64,000 nt of DNA from Halomonas fontilapidosi. GTDB taxonomy: Bacteria; Pseudomonadota; Gammaproteobacteria; Pseudomonadales; Halomonadaceae. Shown here in pieces: positions 52,755 through 63,517 of this stretch. Position numbers and translations under genes: made by a program. The stretch spans positions 124,001-188,000 of the forward strand of contig NZ_JACHXQ010000003.1 of assembly GCF_014192285.1 (NCBI RefSeq). The letters run 5' to 3'. How positions within the stretch are numbered: position 1 is the stretch's first letter; every line of letters starts with the position of its first letter. The notes beneath the pieces are model-generated. The model did not search any database, was not told the DNA's origin, and saw nothing but the letters and a program-made list of their open reading frames with translations.

Positions 52755-52930
52755 GCGCCGGACCGTCGAGGAGGCGCTGTGAACCCCTCCCTGGGCGCTA
52801 CCGATGCCCTGCTTCGCTCTCGCATCCTGCTACGCTTGCAGGTCCGGTACTGGCCATCCATGGCCAGCCCGTTCGGAGCAGTGCTCCTCACCCCTGGCAT
52901 AGGACCTCCTCTTCGGCCTGCTCCCGGCGC
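52755..52930. repeat. Intergenic repeat, copy B (longer, inverted)
   Basis: In the 263-bp gap between rnhB and dnaE. 52755-52805 is the reverse complement of copy A's core (25770-25820), 49 of 51 identical. The shared GGTCCTATGCCAGGG block (minus strand, near 52900-52915) is about 90 bp further away than in copy A. The extra segment carries palindromes TGGCCAT-CC-ATGGCCA (52851-52866) and GGAGCA-G-TGCTCC (52875-52887). Frames through this region resemble frames in copy A only because the DNA is shared. Confidence 0.82.
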
Positions 52931-52954
52931 CTCTCGTGGTGCCGCTTCAGCGAC

Positions 52955-53593
52955 CTAGAACAGGGCCAGCTGGCGCTTTACCGGACCGAAGGAGCGACGG
53001 TGCTCCGGCAGCGGCCCCAGGCGTTCCAGGGCGGCCAGGTGTTCGCGGGTCGGGTAGCCCTTGTGGCGGGCGAAACCGTAGTCGGGATACCGGGCATCGA
53101 GGGCCACCATGCCCGCGTCACGGGTGACCTTGGCGAGTATCGAGGCGGCGGCGATGGCCGGGTGACGGGCATCGCCCTTGACCACCGCCTGGCCGGGGAC
53201 ATGATGCCCGGGCAGCCGGTTGCCGTCCACCAGCAGGTACTCGGCCGCCGGCAGCAGGGCATCGATGGCACGGCGCATGGCGAGATGCGTGGCATGGTAG
53301 ATATTCAGTGCGTCCACCTCTTCGGCCGACGCCTCGGCCACGGCACAGGCCAGAGCGCGCTCGCGAATCTCGAGCGCCAGGGCCTCGCGACGCCGCGCAG
53401 TGAGTGCCTTGGAGTCGGTAAGGCCCGCGACGGGCCGTGCGGGATCAAGAATCACCGCCGCGGCAACGACCGGACCGATCAGCGGGCCGCGCCCGACCTC
53501 ATCGACCCCGGCCAGGCGGTCTCCCGCATAGTTGACCACCAGCGGCGGCAGCTCAGGGGTCTCGCTGTCGTTGGCGCACGCCTTGAGGATCAT
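52955..53593 (-). CDS. rnhB: Ribonuclease HII
   Basis: 212 residues. Removes RNA from RNA-DNA hybrids and single ribonucleotides. Catalytic Asp/Glu in [22 protein letters not shown], further [24 protein letters not shown] and the Asp-bearing [10 protein letters not shown]. Start overlaps the lpxB stop by 4 bp. Normal length. Confidence 0.97.
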   Translation of the reverse strand: MILKACANDSETPELPPLVVNYAGDRLAGVDEVGRGPLIGPVVAAAVILDPARPVAGLTDSKALTARRREALALEIRERALACAVAEASAEEVDALNIYHATHLAMRRAIDALLPAAEYLLVDGNRLPGHHVPGQAVVKGDARHPAIAAASILAKVTRDAGMVALDARYPDYGFARHKGYPTREHLAALERLGPLPEHRRSFGPVKRQLALF

Positions 53594-54786
53594 GACGCCA
53601 CCTCGTCGGCCAGTTCCGAGGCCACGCTTGCCGGCAAGGGCTGACCTGCCACCAGCGCCTCGATGGCTTCGGCCGCTCGACGGCTGGCATCGCGCTGAAG
53701 GCCGGCGTGCATGGCGGCGAAACGCGCCTCCAGGGCCCTGCGCCCCTCGCCATCGTCGAGCAGCTCACCCAGTCCAGCGGCAATCGCCTCGGGGCTGGCC
53801 GCGTCCTGAATCAGCTCCGGCACCAGAGTCTCGCGGGCGATCAGGTTGGGTAGGGCGATCCACTCGGTCTTCACCAGCCGCTTCGCCAGCCAGTGAGTCA
53901 TCGGTGCCATTCGATAGGCGACCAGCATGGCGCGGTGGCAGAGCATCGCCTCGAGTGCCGCCGTGCCCGAGGCGAGCAGTACCGCGTCGCTCGCCACCAT
54001 GGCCTCGCGGGCCTGGCCCGTGACCAGGGTCAGGCGCTCCGCCAGGGCGGGATGTGCCCCGATCAGCGCCTCGAGCTCGGCGAAGCGCTCAGGCGTCGCC
54101 GCGGGGATCACCACCCGCAGGCCCGACCGCGATGCGCAGAGGCGCTCGGCAGCGGCGAGAAAGACCTCGCCGAGGAAGCGAATCTCGCTGGCCCGGGAGC
54201 CAGGCAGCACGGCCAACACCTGCTCGGTATCGGCCAAGCCCAGTTCGGCACGGGCCGCGGCGCGGTCGTTGTCGAGGGGCAACTCGTCGGCCAGGGGGTG
54301 ACCGACGAAGGCCACGGGCACGCGGTGGCGCGCGTAGAAGGCTGCCTCGAAGGGCAGGAAGGTAAGCATGGCGTCGACGGAGCGGGCGATGCCCTTGACC
54401 CGTCCCTGACGCCAGGCCCAGACGGAGGGGCTGACGTAATGGGCAGTGGCCAGGCCCGCCTCGCGCAGCTGTCGCTCCAGCCCGAGATTGAAGTCCGGGG
54501 CGTCGATGCCGACCATGATATCAGGCTGCCAGGCCAGCGCATCGCGCCGTAGCTCGCGACGCACCCGGACCAGGCCGGGCAGGTGCCGGATCACCTCGAC
54601 CAGGCCCATCACCGACAGGGTCTCCAGGGGAAAGCGGCTGTCGATGCCCTCGGCGATCATCCGCGGGCCGCCGATGCCGCGGAACGCCACCCCCGGGTGA
54701 CGCGCCTTGAGCGCGCGCATCAGGCCGGCCCCCAGGATATCGCCCGAGAGCTCGCCCGCGACCAGGTAGACACGCCGGACCGTCAT
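53590..54786 (-). CDS. lpxB: Lipid-A-disaccharide synthase
   Basis: 398 residues from the ATG at 54786; 19 further upstream codons would overlap lpxA and are not family-like. Glycosyltransferase joining two acylated glucosamines in lipid [19 protein letters not shown] start, [33 protein letters not shown] and [10 protein letters not shown] are conserved. 13 bp after the lpxA stop; weak ribosome site suggests coupling. Confidence 0.97.
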   Translation of the reverse strand: MTVRRVYLVAGELSGDILGAGLMRALKARHPGVAFRGIGGPRMIAEGIDSRFPLETLSVMGLVEVIRHLPGLVRVRRELRRDALAWQPDIMVGIDAPDFNLGLERQLREAGLATAHYVSPSVWAWRQGRVKGIARSVDAMLTFLPFEAAFYARHRVPVAFVGHPLADELPLDNDRAAARAELGLADTEQVLAVLPGSRASEIRFLGEVFLAAAERLCASRSGLRVVIPAATPERFAELEALIGAHPALAERLTLVTGQAREAMVASDAVLLASGTAALEAMLCHRAMLVAYRMAPMTHWLAKRLVKTEWIALPNLIARETLVPELIQDAASPEAIAAGLGELLDDGEGRRALEARFAAMHAGLQRDASRRAAEAIEALVAGQPLPASVASELADEVAS

Positions 54787-54799
54787 GGGGCCGCCATGC

Positions 54800-55567
54800 T
54801 CAGCGGATGATGCCGCGGGTCGAGGCCTCGATGGAGGCGGCAAAGGCCTCGGACTCGGGCAGCGAGAAGCGGCTGCGAATCTCGGCGAGCGCCTGCTCGG
54901 TGGTCAGCCCCTGGCGGTAGACCAGCTTATAGGCCTCGCTCAGCGCGCGGATGGCCTCCTTGGAGAAGCCGCGGCGCTTGAGCCCCACCAGGTTCAGGCC
55001 GTGGACCTGGGCCGGGTTGCCGTTGATCATCACGTAGGCCGGGGTGTCCTTGGTGATGATCGAGCCGCCGCCGGCCATGGCATGGTCGCCGAAATGGCAG
55101 AACTGGTGGATGGCCGAGAGCCCGCCGAGGATCACAAAGTCGCCCAGGTGCACATGGCCGGCGAGCGTCACCTGATTGGCGAGGATGCAGTCGTTGCCGA
55201 TCACGCAGTCGTGGCCGACGTGCACATAGGCCATGAAGAGGTTGCGCGAGCCGATGGTGGTCTCGCCGCGATCCTGGGCGGTGCCGCGATGCAGCGTGGC
55301 TCCCTCGCGGATGACGTTGTCATCGCCCATCACCAGGCGGGTCGGCTCGCCCGCGTACTTCTTGTCCTGGCAGTCCTCGCCCACCGAGGCGAACTGGAAG
55401 ATGCGGGTACGCGCGCCCAGCACGGTGGGCCCCTTGAGCACGACATGCGGGCCGATGCGGCTACCGGGCCCGATCTCGACATCGGGCCCGATCACCGTGA
55501 AGGGCCCGACCTCGACATCGTCGGCCAGGCGCGCCGAAGGATCGATGAGGGCGGTGGGGTGTATCAA
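54800..55567 (-). CDS. lpxA: UDP-N-acetylglucosamine acyltransferase
   Basis: 255 residues. First acylation of lipid A synthesis; left-handed beta helix of hexapeptide repeats with the catalytic His in [13 protein letters not shown] and the C-terminal helical bundle. [21 protein letters not shown] start. The ATG overlaps the fabZ stop by 4 bp. Confidence 0.97.
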   Translation of the reverse strand: MIHPTALIDPSARLADDVEVGPFTVIGPDVEIGPGSRIGPHVVLKGPTVLGARTRIFQFASVGEDCQDKKYAGEPTRLVMGDDNVIREGATLHRGTAQDRGETTIGSRNLFMAYVHVGHDCVIGNDCILANQVTLAGHVHLGDFVILGGLSAIHQFCHFGDHAMAGGGSIITKDTPAYVMINGNPAQVHGLNLVGLKRRGFSKEAIRALSEAYKLVYRQGLTTEQALAEIRSRFSLPESEAFAASIEASTRGIIR

Positions 55568-56007
55568 GCGACCTTCCTCTCGGCGCAGGTGATATCGGCC
55601 TCGCAGACCAGTTCGTCGTCCACCGTGGCGCGGCAGACAAACTTCCAGATGCCGCGCTTGGTTCGCTCGACCCGAGCTTCCAGCACCAGCTTGTCGCCGG
55701 GCATGACCGGGCGCTTGAAGCGCACGTTATCACTGGCCACCAGATAATAGACATAGCCGTCGGCAGGCAGCTTGTTGACGGTCTTGAAACCGAGGATGCC
55801 GCAGGCCTGGGCCAGCGCCTCGATGACCAGCACCCCGGGCATGATCGGATGATCCGGGAAGTGCCCATTGAAAAAGGGCTCATTGATGCTGACATTCTTG
55901 TAGGCAACGATGGCTTCGCCCAGGGTGATCTCCGTCACCCGATCCACCAGCAGGAAGGGATACCGGTGGGGCAAATACTCACGAATCTCGTTGATGTCCA
56001 TTACCAT
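55564..56007 (-). CDS. fabZ: 3-hydroxyacyl-[ACP] dehydratase FabZ
   Basis: 147 residues from the ATG at 56007 ([18 protein letters not shown]), which is 9 nt from a GAGG; the ATG at 56001 is the alternative. Hot-dog fold dehydratase of fatty acid synthesis. Active-site His in [21 protein letters not shown] and the neighbouring Glu are seen. Lies between lpxD and lpxA, the classic cluster. Confidence 0.97.
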   Translation of the reverse strand: MVMDINEIREYLPHRYPFLLVDRVTEITLGEAIVAYKNVSINEPFFNGHFPDHPIMPGVLVIEALAQACGILGFKTVNKLPADGYVYYLVASDNVRFKRPVMPGDKLVLEARVERTKRGIWKFVCRATVDDELVCEADITCAERKVA

Positions 56008-56113
56008 CGTAGCGACCTCTGAAATGACAGGATGCCCGTCCTGCGGAGGGGCATGGCCGGCAGCCGGGGCCGGCGGAAACAGGCGGTGGATTATACCGCC
56101 CTGCGACATGGCC

Positions 56114-57151
56114 TCAACCGCTGCGACCGGTCTTCTCGAGCCGCGCCAGGCGCCGAGCGATGTCGTCGAGCTGCTTGAAGCGCACCGCGTTGCGGCGCCA
56201 CTGGGCATTGTCCATGGCACCGGTACCCGATGAGTAGATCCCGGGCTCGAGGATCGAGTTGGTCACCAGGCTCATGCCGGTCACCTGGACCCCGTCGGCG
56301 ATGGTCAGATGGCCGGAGAGCCCCACGCCACCCCCCAGCATGCAGTGGCGACCCACCCGGGTGGAGCCGGCAATGCCGACGCAGCCGGCCAGGGCGCTGT
56401 GGTCACCGATCTGCACGTTGTGGGCGATCTGCACCTGGCTGTCGATCTTGACGTCGTCACCGATCGAGGTATCGCCGAGCGCCCCGCGGTCGATGCTCGA
56501 GCAGCTGCCCACTTCGACATCGTCGCCCAACACCACCCCGCCAAGCTGGGCGATCTTGTGCCAGCGCGCTCCGTCGTGTGCGAAACCGAAGCCGTCGCCG
56601 CCAATCACGCAGCCGCTGTGCAGGATGGCCCGGGCCCCGATCACCACGCCATGGCAGACGGTAACGTTGGCATGCAGCCGCGAGCCGGGGCCGATGGTCG
56701 AGTCGGCACCCACCACACAGCCGGGGCCGATCACCACTTCGTCACCCAGTTCGACCCCCGACTCGATCACCGCCTGGGGACCGATGGCCACGCCAGCCCC
56801 CAGGCGGACATCGGCGGCGACCACCGCGGTGGGGTGGATGCCGGCCGGTGTACGCCCGGCCAGAGGATCGAAGAGCCGCGACAGCTCGGCGTAGCCCAGA
56901 TAGGGGTTGTCCATCTCCAGGCGCGCCGCCGGGCAGCTCTCGGCATGGCCGGGCGCCAGCAGAACGGCCGCCGCTCGCGTTCCCGGCAGGTCCTTGAGGT
57001 AGGCCCGGTTGGCGAGGAAAGCCACCTGATCCGGTTCGGCCTCCCTGAGCGTGGCCAGGCCACTCACCCGCCGCTCGCCGTCACCCTCCAGGCGGGCTCC
57101 CAGGCGCTCGGCGATCTCGGCCAGTGTGAGGGTTCGGGCGTCTTGGTTCAT
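56114..57151 (-). CDS. lpxD: UDP-3-O-acylglucosamine N-acyltransferase
   Basis: 345 residues. Adds the second acyl chain in lipid A synthesis. An N-terminal uridine-binding domain (about 1-100) precedes hexapeptide repeats [20 protein letters not shown] with catalytic [10 protein letters not shown] and [19 protein letters not shown]. The C-terminal helix ends RLARLEKTG. 29 bp after skp and 106 bp before fabZ. Confidence 0.97.
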   Translation of the reverse strand: MNQDARTLTLAEIAERLGARLEGDGERRVSGLATLREAEPDQVAFLANRAYLKDLPGTRAAAVLLAPGHAESCPAARLEMDNPYLGYAELSRLFDPLAGRTPAGIHPTAVVAADVRLGAGVAIGPQAVIESGVELGDEVVIGPGCVVGADSTIGPGSRLHANVTVCHGVVIGARAILHSGCVIGGDGFGFAHDGARWHKIAQLGGVVLGDDVEVGSCSSIDRGALGDTSIGDDVKIDSQVQIAHNVQIGDHSALAGCVGIAGSTRVGRHCMLGGGVGLSGHLTIADGVQVTGMSLVTNSILEPGIYSSGTGAMDNAQWRRNAVRFKQLDDIARRLARLEKTGRSG

Positions 57152-57180
57152 GGGAACTCGCTGTCGTGGGGCGGCCGGGC

Positions 57181-57687
57181 TCAGTAGAGGCTGTTGAGGA
57201 TCGCGGTAACTTCCCCGGTCAGATCCTGCAGCTCTCGTTCGGTATGCAGCACGCCATTCGGCTCCACCAGCACCTCGACCCCGTGGCGATCGATGACTCG
57301 CTGGACGGCCTGGTCCAGCTTGGGCTCGGCCTGCTGAAGGAAGCGTTGCTCGGACTGCTGGCGCGCTTTGCCGATCTCCTGGCGCAGCTGCTCGAAGCGC
57401 TGTCCCTTCTGCTGGAACGCCTGCAGAGTCGTACGCCGCTCGGTCTCGGTCATGCTCTCGCCCTGTTGCTGCAGGCGCTGCTGCATCTGCTGAAGCTCCT
57501 GGCCCAGCGATTCAGCCTCCTGCTGCTGGCCGGCGAGGCGGTTGCGCAACTCGTTCATGGAACGCTGGGCAGCATCGGTCTCCATCAGCGCGGTACGCCA
57601 GTCGAGCACGGCCACCTCCTCGGCCTGGGCCGGGAGAGTCCCGGCGACCAGCAGGCCGAGGCAGAGAGCGGCGGAGAACTTGCGCAT
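57181..57687 (-). CDS. skp: Periplasmic chaperone Skp (OmpH family)
   Basis: 168 residues. Sec signal peptide ends near QAEE (about 22), followed by VAVLDWRTALMETDAAQ and a long coiled-coil of Gln/Glu/Arg-rich helices (about 45-115). Skp trimers hold unfolded outer-membrane proteins for delivery to BamA. 26 bp after bamA. Confidence 0.94.
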   Translation of the reverse strand: MRKFSAALCLGLLVAGTLPAQAEEVAVLDWRTALMETDAAQRSMNELRNRLAGQQQEAESLGQELQQMQQRLQQQGESMTETERRTTLQAFQQKGQRFEQLRQEIGKARQQSEQRFLQQAEPKLDQAVQRVIDRHGVEVLVEPNGVLHTERELQDLTGEVTAILNSLY

Positions 57688-57713
57688 GCGGAGACTCCTC
57701 GATAGGGGCCGGA

Positions 57714-60053
57714 TCAGAAGGTCTGACCCAGCGAGAACTGGAAGAACTGGGTGTCGTCATCGTCCTTGTCGTTGAGCGGCTCGGCGACGCTGAAGGTCAG
57801 CGGTCCCACCGGGGTCAGCCAGGAGAGGCCAACGCCGGCGCTGTAGCGCAGCTCGCCCAGGTCGACACCCGACTCACAGGATGATGAAAAGCCATCCGGA
57901 ACGTCGTAGCAGTCCGTCAGGAAGGTGTTACCGGCATCCAGGAACAGCGAGGCCTGCAGGGAGCGCTGATCCTCGACGAAGGGCATCGGAAAGAGCACCT
58001 CGGCGCTACCCTCCACCAGGATGTTGCCGCCCAGGGTGCGATCGTTACCCCCATTACGCTCGGTGGTAGCCGGCCCCAGGGTATTGCCGGTGAAACCACG
58101 CACCGACCCCAGGCCACCGGAGAAGAAGTTCTCGTAGAACGGATAGGGGTCATCGCCGACGCTATCGGCATAGCCCAGCTCGCCGCTGAACTTGAGCCCC
58201 CAGGTCTGCTCCTCATTGAAGGGGATGATCTGGCGGGCCCGAGCACGCAGCTTGTAGTACTCGGCGTCGCTGCCCGGCACTGAACTCTCCAGCGACAGGC
58301 GCTGGTAGTTGCCGGCGGTGGGCATGATGCCGCGGTTGAGCTTGTTGCGCGTCCAGCTGGCGGTCAACTTCAGACTCTGGGCGTCGCTGCCCTGATCGTT
58401 TTCATACTGGATGATCTCGGCCGGCGTATCGCGATAGGTCTTGAGCGACAGGTCCTCGACCGCCGCCCCGAAGTTGAGACGGGTCACTTCGTTGATCGGA
58501 TAGCCGAAATTGATGCCGCCGCCGTAAGCGTCGGTGGAGTAGGTCGAGATATCGGAGTCCTCATAGTCGGTCTCGCGGTAGAAGAGGTTATAACCGCGCG
58601 AGATGCCACTGAGGGTCCAGTAGGGGTCGGTGAAGCCGAAATTGAGGCTGGTAAAGGTGTCGCTGCGCTGGGCACCGATGTTGACCCGGTTGCCCGTCCC
58701 GAGGAAGTTGTTCTGGGAGAGTGACGCACCATAGATCACCCCGGCGCTCTGGGAGAAGCCGATGCTCGCCGAGATCGAACCGGAAGGCTGCTCTTCCACG
58801 GTATAGGTAACGTCCAGCTTGTCGGGCTCCCCGGCCACCGGACGCGTCTCCACGTCAACCTGCTTGAAGAAGCCCAGGCGCTCCAGGCGCTGACGCGACT
58901 GGCTGATCGACTGGGTGGAGGCCGGCGCGCCCTCCAGCTGGATCATCTCGCGCCGCAGCACCTCGTCCTGCGTGGTGGTGTTGCCGGCAAACTCGATGCG
59001 CCGCACGTAGGCCCGGCGACCCGGTTCGATGCGGAAGGTCAGGTTTACGGTATCACCGGACGTGGCGACCTCGGGAATGCCGTCTACATTGGCGAAGGCA
59101 AAGCCTTCGGCCCCCAGCCTGGAGCGCAGCGCTTCCGTGGAGGCCGTAACATCACTGCGCGAGAAGATTTCGCCGCTTTCCACTTCCAGCAGCTGGCGGG
59201 CCTCGCGTTCGGGAATCCGCAGGTCGCCGACGAAGCGGATATCGCCCAGCCGGTACTGCTGCCCCTCGTCGATGTTCACGGTGACGAAGATCCGCGATTT
59301 GTCGGGGCTGATCGAGACCTGGGAAGACTCGATGTTGAAGTTCACGTAGCCGCGATTTAGGTAGAAGGAGCGCAAACGCTCCAGATCACCGGCCAGCGCC
59401 TCGCGAGAATACTCGTCGCTGGAGAACCAGCCGAAGAACCAGCCCGGCTTGTCGTCGAGCTCGAAGACATCGCGCAGCTCGTCGTCATCGAAGTCACGGT
59501 TGCCGACGATGTTGATCTGGCGGATCTTGGCTACCGCCCCTTCGTTGATGTCGATATTGACCTGGACCTGTCCCTGACCGACCTCCTCGACCGACGTATC
59601 GATCCGCGCACTGTAGCGACCCTGAGACTGATAGACCCCTTCCAGTTCACGCTGAATCTCCTCGAGGGTGGAGAGCTGCAGCACCTGCCCCTCCTCGAGC
59701 CCGGCCTGCTTGAGGCCGCTTCGCAGGTCCTCGTCGGCAATCTGCTTGTTGCCCTCGATATTGAGGCGCGCGATGGTCGGGCGCTCGACCACCTGGATGA
59801 TCAGCACATCTCCTTCACGGGCCAGGCTGACATCCTCGAACAGGCCGGTGGCGAAGAGTTCACGGGCCGCGTCGGCGAGTTCGCGCTCGTCGACCCGATC
59901 GCGGGCGCTGACAGGAAAGGCATTGAATACGGAGGCAGGCGAGACCCGCTGCAACCCCTCGACCCTGATGTCGGAAACGTCGAAGGATTGTGCCTGTGCC
60001 GCCTGGGCACCAACGAGCAGCAGCGCCGCCAGTCCGATAGTCTTGATTTTCAT
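57714..60053 (-). CDS. bamA: Outer-membrane protein assembly factor BamA
   Basis: 779 residues. Signal peptide (about 1-21, LAALLLVGAQAAQA), five POTRA domains (about 24-420) and a 16-strand barrel with SVRGFTGNTLGP, the conserved RGF loop, and a C-terminal Phe (QFSLGQTF). Inserts beta-barrel proteins into the outer membrane. Between rseP and skp as in other gammaproteobacteria. Confidence 0.97.
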   Translation of the reverse strand: MKIKTIGLAALLLVGAQAAQAQSFDVSDIRVEGLQRVSPASVFNAFPVSARDRVDERELADAARELFATGLFEDVSLAREGDVLIIQVVERPTIARLNIEGNKQIADEDLRSGLKQAGLEEGQVLQLSTLEEIQRELEGVYQSQGRYSARIDTSVEEVGQGQVQVNIDINEGAVAKIRQINIVGNRDFDDDELRDVFELDDKPGWFFGWFSSDEYSREALAGDLERLRSFYLNRGYVNFNIESSQVSISPDKSRIFVTVNIDEGQQYRLGDIRFVGDLRIPEREARQLLEVESGEIFSRSDVTASTEALRSRLGAEGFAFANVDGIPEVATSGDTVNLTFRIEPGRRAYVRRIEFAGNTTTQDEVLRREMIQLEGAPASTQSISQSRQRLERLGFFKQVDVETRPVAGEPDKLDVTYTVEEQPSGSISASIGFSQSAGVIYGASLSQNNFLGTGNRVNIGAQRSDTFTSLNFGFTDPYWTLSGISRGYNLFYRETDYEDSDISTYSTDAYGGGINFGYPINEVTRLNFGAAVEDLSLKTYRDTPAEIIQYENDQGSDAQSLKLTASWTRNKLNRGIMPTAGNYQRLSLESSVPGSDAEYYKLRARARQIIPFNEEQTWGLKFSGELGYADSVGDDPYPFYENFFSGGLGSVRGFTGNTLGPATTERNGGNDRTLGGNILVEGSAEVLFPMPFVEDQRSLQASLFLDAGNTFLTDCYDVPDGFSSSCESGVDLGELRYSAGVGLSWLTPVGPLTFSVAEPLNDKDDDDTQFFQFSLGQTF

Positions 60054-60140
60054 GCAATCGATTCGCTCGCGTTGGTCTGCCGTCCTGTCCAGACTGGCAC
60101 CTTATACATTTGTACTGTCCACTGACAAGCCGACACCCGG

Positions 60141-61499
60141 CTACCATAGCCGCATCAGGTCGAAATAGAGCGCCATCAGCATCAGGGTGCCCACCAGTGC
60201 CAGGCCGATACGCAGGCCCACGGCCTGGGCCTGTTCGGAAACCGGACGGCCGCGCACCACCTCGACCAGATAATAGAGCAGATGGCCGCCGTCGAGCACC
60301 GGGATCGGCAGCAGGTTGAGCACCCCGAGGCTGATCGACAGGTAGGCCAGGAAGCTGACAAAACTCTCGAGGCCGGTGCGCGCTGACTCGCCGGCGATCC
60401 GGGCGATGGTGATGGGGCCGGAGAGGTTCGACGGTGAGATCAGTCCCACCACCATCTTGCGGATGGCCCCCAGGGTCAGCACCGTCATCTCGCCGGTCCG
60501 CGACAACGACTGCCCCACGGCGGCCAGCGGGCCGTAACGGATTTCGCGACGATATTCGTCGGGCCAACTGACGGGCTCGACACCGGCACCGATATAGCCG
60601 ATGGCCACGCCCTCCTCCAGCTCATTGCGCCCCGGCGTGACGGTGAGCTCGATACGCTCACCACTGCGCAGCACCTCAAGGTCGAGGGATTCCCCGGGAC
60701 TGGCGCGGACGCGATCGACGAACGCCATCCAGTCCGCCACGGGCTCGCCGTCTACCGCGACGATCTCATCACCTGCCTGCAAGCCGGCCTCGTCGGCCGC
60801 TTCGCCCGGCACCACCTGCCCCAGCACCGCCGGAATATCGGGCTGCCAGGGGGTAACCCCCAGGCTCGGCAAGGGACGAGGCGGGTCCTGGCGCACCAGC
60901 CAGTCCTCCACGGGCAGGCCGTAGGTCCGCTGTGCGGCGGTGGGCTCGTCGCGCGCCTTGACCTCGAGTTCGCCGCTCGCACCGATGGCTGCGACCAGTT
61001 TGAGGTTTATCTCGTCCCAGGAACGCACCGGCTCACCGCGCACTGCGGTAATCTCCTGGCCCGCCTCGAGGCCGCCACGGCTGGCCGGGGAGTCCGGCGC
61101 CACGCTGCCGATCACCGGCGCCACCGTGGTGGTACCGGCCACGAACAGCGCCCAGTAGGCGACGATGGCCAGCAGGAAGTTGGCCAGCGGACCGGCCGCC
61201 ACGACGGCGATACGCTGCCAGACCGTCTTGTTGTTGAAGGCCCGGTGCCGCTCGTCGGGGTCGACGGGGCCCTCACGCTCATCGAGCATCTTCACGTAGC
61301 CCCCCAGCGGGATCGCGGCGACCATGAACTCGGTGCCGTGGCGGTCACGGCGCGACCAGATCGGCTTGCCGAACCCCACCGAGAAACGCAGCACCTTCAC
61401 GCCGCAGCGCCGGGCCACCCAGAAGTGCCCGAACTCGTGGAAAGTGATCAAGAGGCCGAGCACCACGATCACGGCCAGCACGTTCTGGATCAGGCCCAC
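60141..61499 (-). CDS. rseP: Site-2 intramembrane zinc protease RseP
   Basis: 452 residues. Zinc site HEFGH at 21-25 in helix 1, two PDZ domains (about 115-290) and the LDG motif at about 402-404 in helix 3. Cleaves the anti-sigma factor RseA in the sigma-E envelope stress response. 87 bp before bamA, 39 bp after dxr. Confidence 0.97.
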   Translation of the reverse strand: MGLIQNVLAVIVVLGLLITFHEFGHFWVARRCGVKVLRFSVGFGKPIWSRRDRHGTEFMVAAIPLGGYVKMLDEREGPVDPDERHRAFNNKTVWQRIAVVAAGPLANFLLAIVAYWALFVAGTTTVAPVIGSVAPDSPASRGGLEAGQEITAVRGEPVRSWDEINLKLVAAIGASGELEVKARDEPTAAQRTYGLPVEDWLVRQDPPRPLPSLGVTPWQPDIPAVLGQVVPGEAADEAGLQAGDEIVAVDGEPVADWMAFVDRVRASPGESLDLEVLRSGERIELTVTPGRNELEEGVAIGYIGAGVEPVSWPDEYRREIRYGPLAAVGQSLSRTGEMTVLTLGAIRKMVVGLISPSNLSGPITIARIAGESARTGLESFVSFLAYLSISLGVLNLLPIPVLDGGHLLYYLVEVVRGRPVSEQAQAVGLRIGLALVGTLMLMALYFDLMRLW

Positions 61500-61538
61500 A
61501 TTATTCTCCTTGCAGTCAACTGCCTCGAGGCATGCGCC

Positions 61539-62720
61539 TCATTGCCGCGCCAGCCGGGCGTAGGCCGCTTGTCGAGCGAGGGCGTCGGCCTCGAGAATGG
61601 TCTCGAGGTCGTCGGCCGCCTCGACCGGGCGCGCATCACGCACCCTGGCCACCAGTTCGCCGATGCCGGTAAAGCCGAGACGCCCGGCCAGAAAGGCCTC
61701 CACCGCCACCTCGTTAGCGGCATTGAGCACCGCGGGCGCCGTACCACCAGCGGCCATGGCCTCTCGGGCCAGGCGCAGGCAGGGAAAGGCACGCTCGTCG
61801 GCGGGCTCGAAGTCGAGCCGCGCAATCCGGAACAGGTCCAGGGCTTCCACGCCGGCGTCGATGCGCTCCGGCCAGGCCAGCCCATAGGCGATGGGGGTTC
61901 GCATGTCCGGATTGCCCAGCTGGGCGATCACCGAGCCGTCGCTGTAAGCCGCCATGGAGTGAATCACGCTCTGGGGATGCACCACCACCTGAATCTGATC
62001 GGCACGCGCGTCGAAGAGCCAGCAGGCCTCGATCAGCTCGAGGCCCTTGTTCATCAAGGTGGCACTGTCCACCGAGATCTTGCGGCCCATCGACCAGTTG
62101 GGGTGATCACAGGCCTGATCCGGTGTCACGCTGGCCAAGCCATCCCGCGACCAGCCACGGAAGGGGCCCCCCGAGGCGGTCAGCAGAAGCTGAGTGACGC
62201 CGTGACGCCCCAGCCCTCCCCGGTGTTCGCTGGGTAGACACTGATAGATGGCATTATGTTCGGAATCGATGGGCAGCAGGGTCGCGCCATGGCGCGTCAC
62301 CGCATCCATGAACAGCGCCCCGGACATCACCAGGGCTTCCTTGTTGGCCAGCAGTACCCGCTTGCCGGCCTTCACCGCGGCAAGCGTCGGTAATAGACCG
62401 GCCGCACCGACGATGGCCGACATAACGGCGTCTACCTCAGAGGCTTCGGCCACCTCGACCAGCGCCCGGCAGCCGGCCCGCACCTCGGTGGCGAGCTGCG
62501 CCTCGGCCAACTGCCTGCGCAGCCAGGCGGCGTCCTCCTCGGTATCGAGCACCGCCACCGCCGGCCGATGACGCAGGCACAAGGCCAGCAGCGCTTCTCG
62601 TGAGCGGTGGGCCGTTAGCGCATGCACCCGATAGCGCTCCGGGTGGCGACCGATCACATCCAACGTGCTGGTGCCGATGGAGCCGGTGGCGCCCAGTACG
62701 GTCACGCGACGCAGGCTCAC
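61539..62720 (-). CDS. dxr: 1-deoxy-D-xylulose 5-phosphate reductoisomerase
   Basis: 393 residues from the GTG at 62720, which overlaps the cdsA TGA as GTGA and gives [16 protein letters not shown], the family N-terminus. A GTG at 62729 would add three residues. Catalyses the second step of the MEP isoprenoid pathway using NADPH and a divalent metal. Visible: [38 protein letters not shown] and [12 protein letters not shown]. Confidence 0.96.
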   Translation of the reverse strand: MSLRRVTVLGATGSIGTSTLDVIGRHPERYRVHALTAHRSREALLALCLRHRPAVAVLDTEEDAAWLRRQLAEAQLATEVRAGCRALVEVAEASEVDAVMSAIVGAAGLLPTLAAVKAGKRVLLANKEALVMSGALFMDAVTRHGATLLPIDSEHNAIYQCLPSEHRGGLGRHGVTQLLLTASGGPFRGWSRDGLASVTPDQACDHPNWSMGRKISVDSATLMNKGLELIEACWLFDARADQIQVVVHPQSVIHSMAAYSDGSVIAQLGNPDMRTPIAYGLAWPERIDAGVEALDLFRIARLDFEPADERAFPCLRLAREAMAAGGTAPAVLNAANEVAVEAFLAGRLGFTGIGELVARVRDARPVEAADDLETILEADALARQAAYARLARQ

Positions 62721-63517
62721 AGCAGCCACCCGGAAAGCAGCGCGAACAGCGGCACCGCGGCCGTCAGGCTGTCGACCCGATCGAGCACCCCGCCATGTCC
62801 CGGCAGCAGCTGGCTGGAGTCCTTGATGCCGCGATGGCGCTTGAGCATGCTCTCAAGCAGGTCACCCAGCACCGAGACCAGCGTGACTACGGCGGTCGCC
62901 AGCATCAGCATGAGACCTCCGGCAACGCCGAGGCTCTGCCAACTGGCGAAGACGATCGCCAGCAGCGCGGTAACCATCAGACCACCGGCCACGCCCTCCC
63001 AGGTCTTGCCGGGGCTGACACGGGGGGCCAGCTTGTGGCGACCGAGGGCTCGGCCGACGAAATAGGCGCCGATATCGGCACCCCACACCAGCAACAGTAC
63101 GAAGAGCAGCCAGACGGCACCGCTCTCGCGCAGCACGCTGAAGCCTACCCAGGTCGGCAGCAGCACCCAAAGCCCCATGGCCAGGCGCATGCCGGTCGCC
63201 CCCCATTGCGCAAGGCGCGCGGGGTAGCCGGTTACCCAATACAGGTTGACCAGCCAGCCCAGTGCACCGAGCCAAAGCGGCCAGGTTGACAGCACGGCGC
63301 CGCTCGCCCAGCACAGCGCCAGCAGCCCGGCGAGACTGGCAACCACCAGCAGGCGACGCCCCGGCGCGGCGATACCGGCGAGATTGGCCCATTCCCAGGC
63401 GGCGAGCAGCACGACGGCGGCGGTGAACAGCCGGAACCCCTCGCCGTCGAGGCCGAACAGGCCGAACAGGGCAAGAGGGATCAGCCAGGCGGCGGTGAGG
63501 ATCCGTTGTTTAAGCAC
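62717..63517 (-). CDS. cdsA: Phosphatidate cytidylyltransferase
   Basis: 266 residues from the GTG at 63517 (start [14 protein letters not shown]), which has CGAGGGA 7 nt upstream and matches the family; an ATG at 63538 lies inside uppS and adds seven foreign residues. Multi-helix membrane protein making CDP-diacylglycerol. [14 protein letters not shown] and the C-terminal signature [20 protein letters not shown] are present. Confidence 0.95.
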   Translation of the reverse strand: MLKQRILTAAWLIPLALFGLFGLDGEGFRLFTAAVVLLAAWEWANLAGIAAPGRRLLVVASLAGLLALCWASGAVLSTWPLWLGALGWLVNLYWVTGYPARLAQWGATGMRLAMGLWVLLPTWVGFSVLRESGAVWLLFVLLLVWGADIGAYFVGRALGRHKLAPRVSPGKTWEGVAGGLMVTALLAIVFASWQSLGVAGGLMLMLATAVVTLVSVLGDLLESMLKRHRGIKDSSQLLPGHGGVLDRVDSLTAAVPLFALLSGWLL

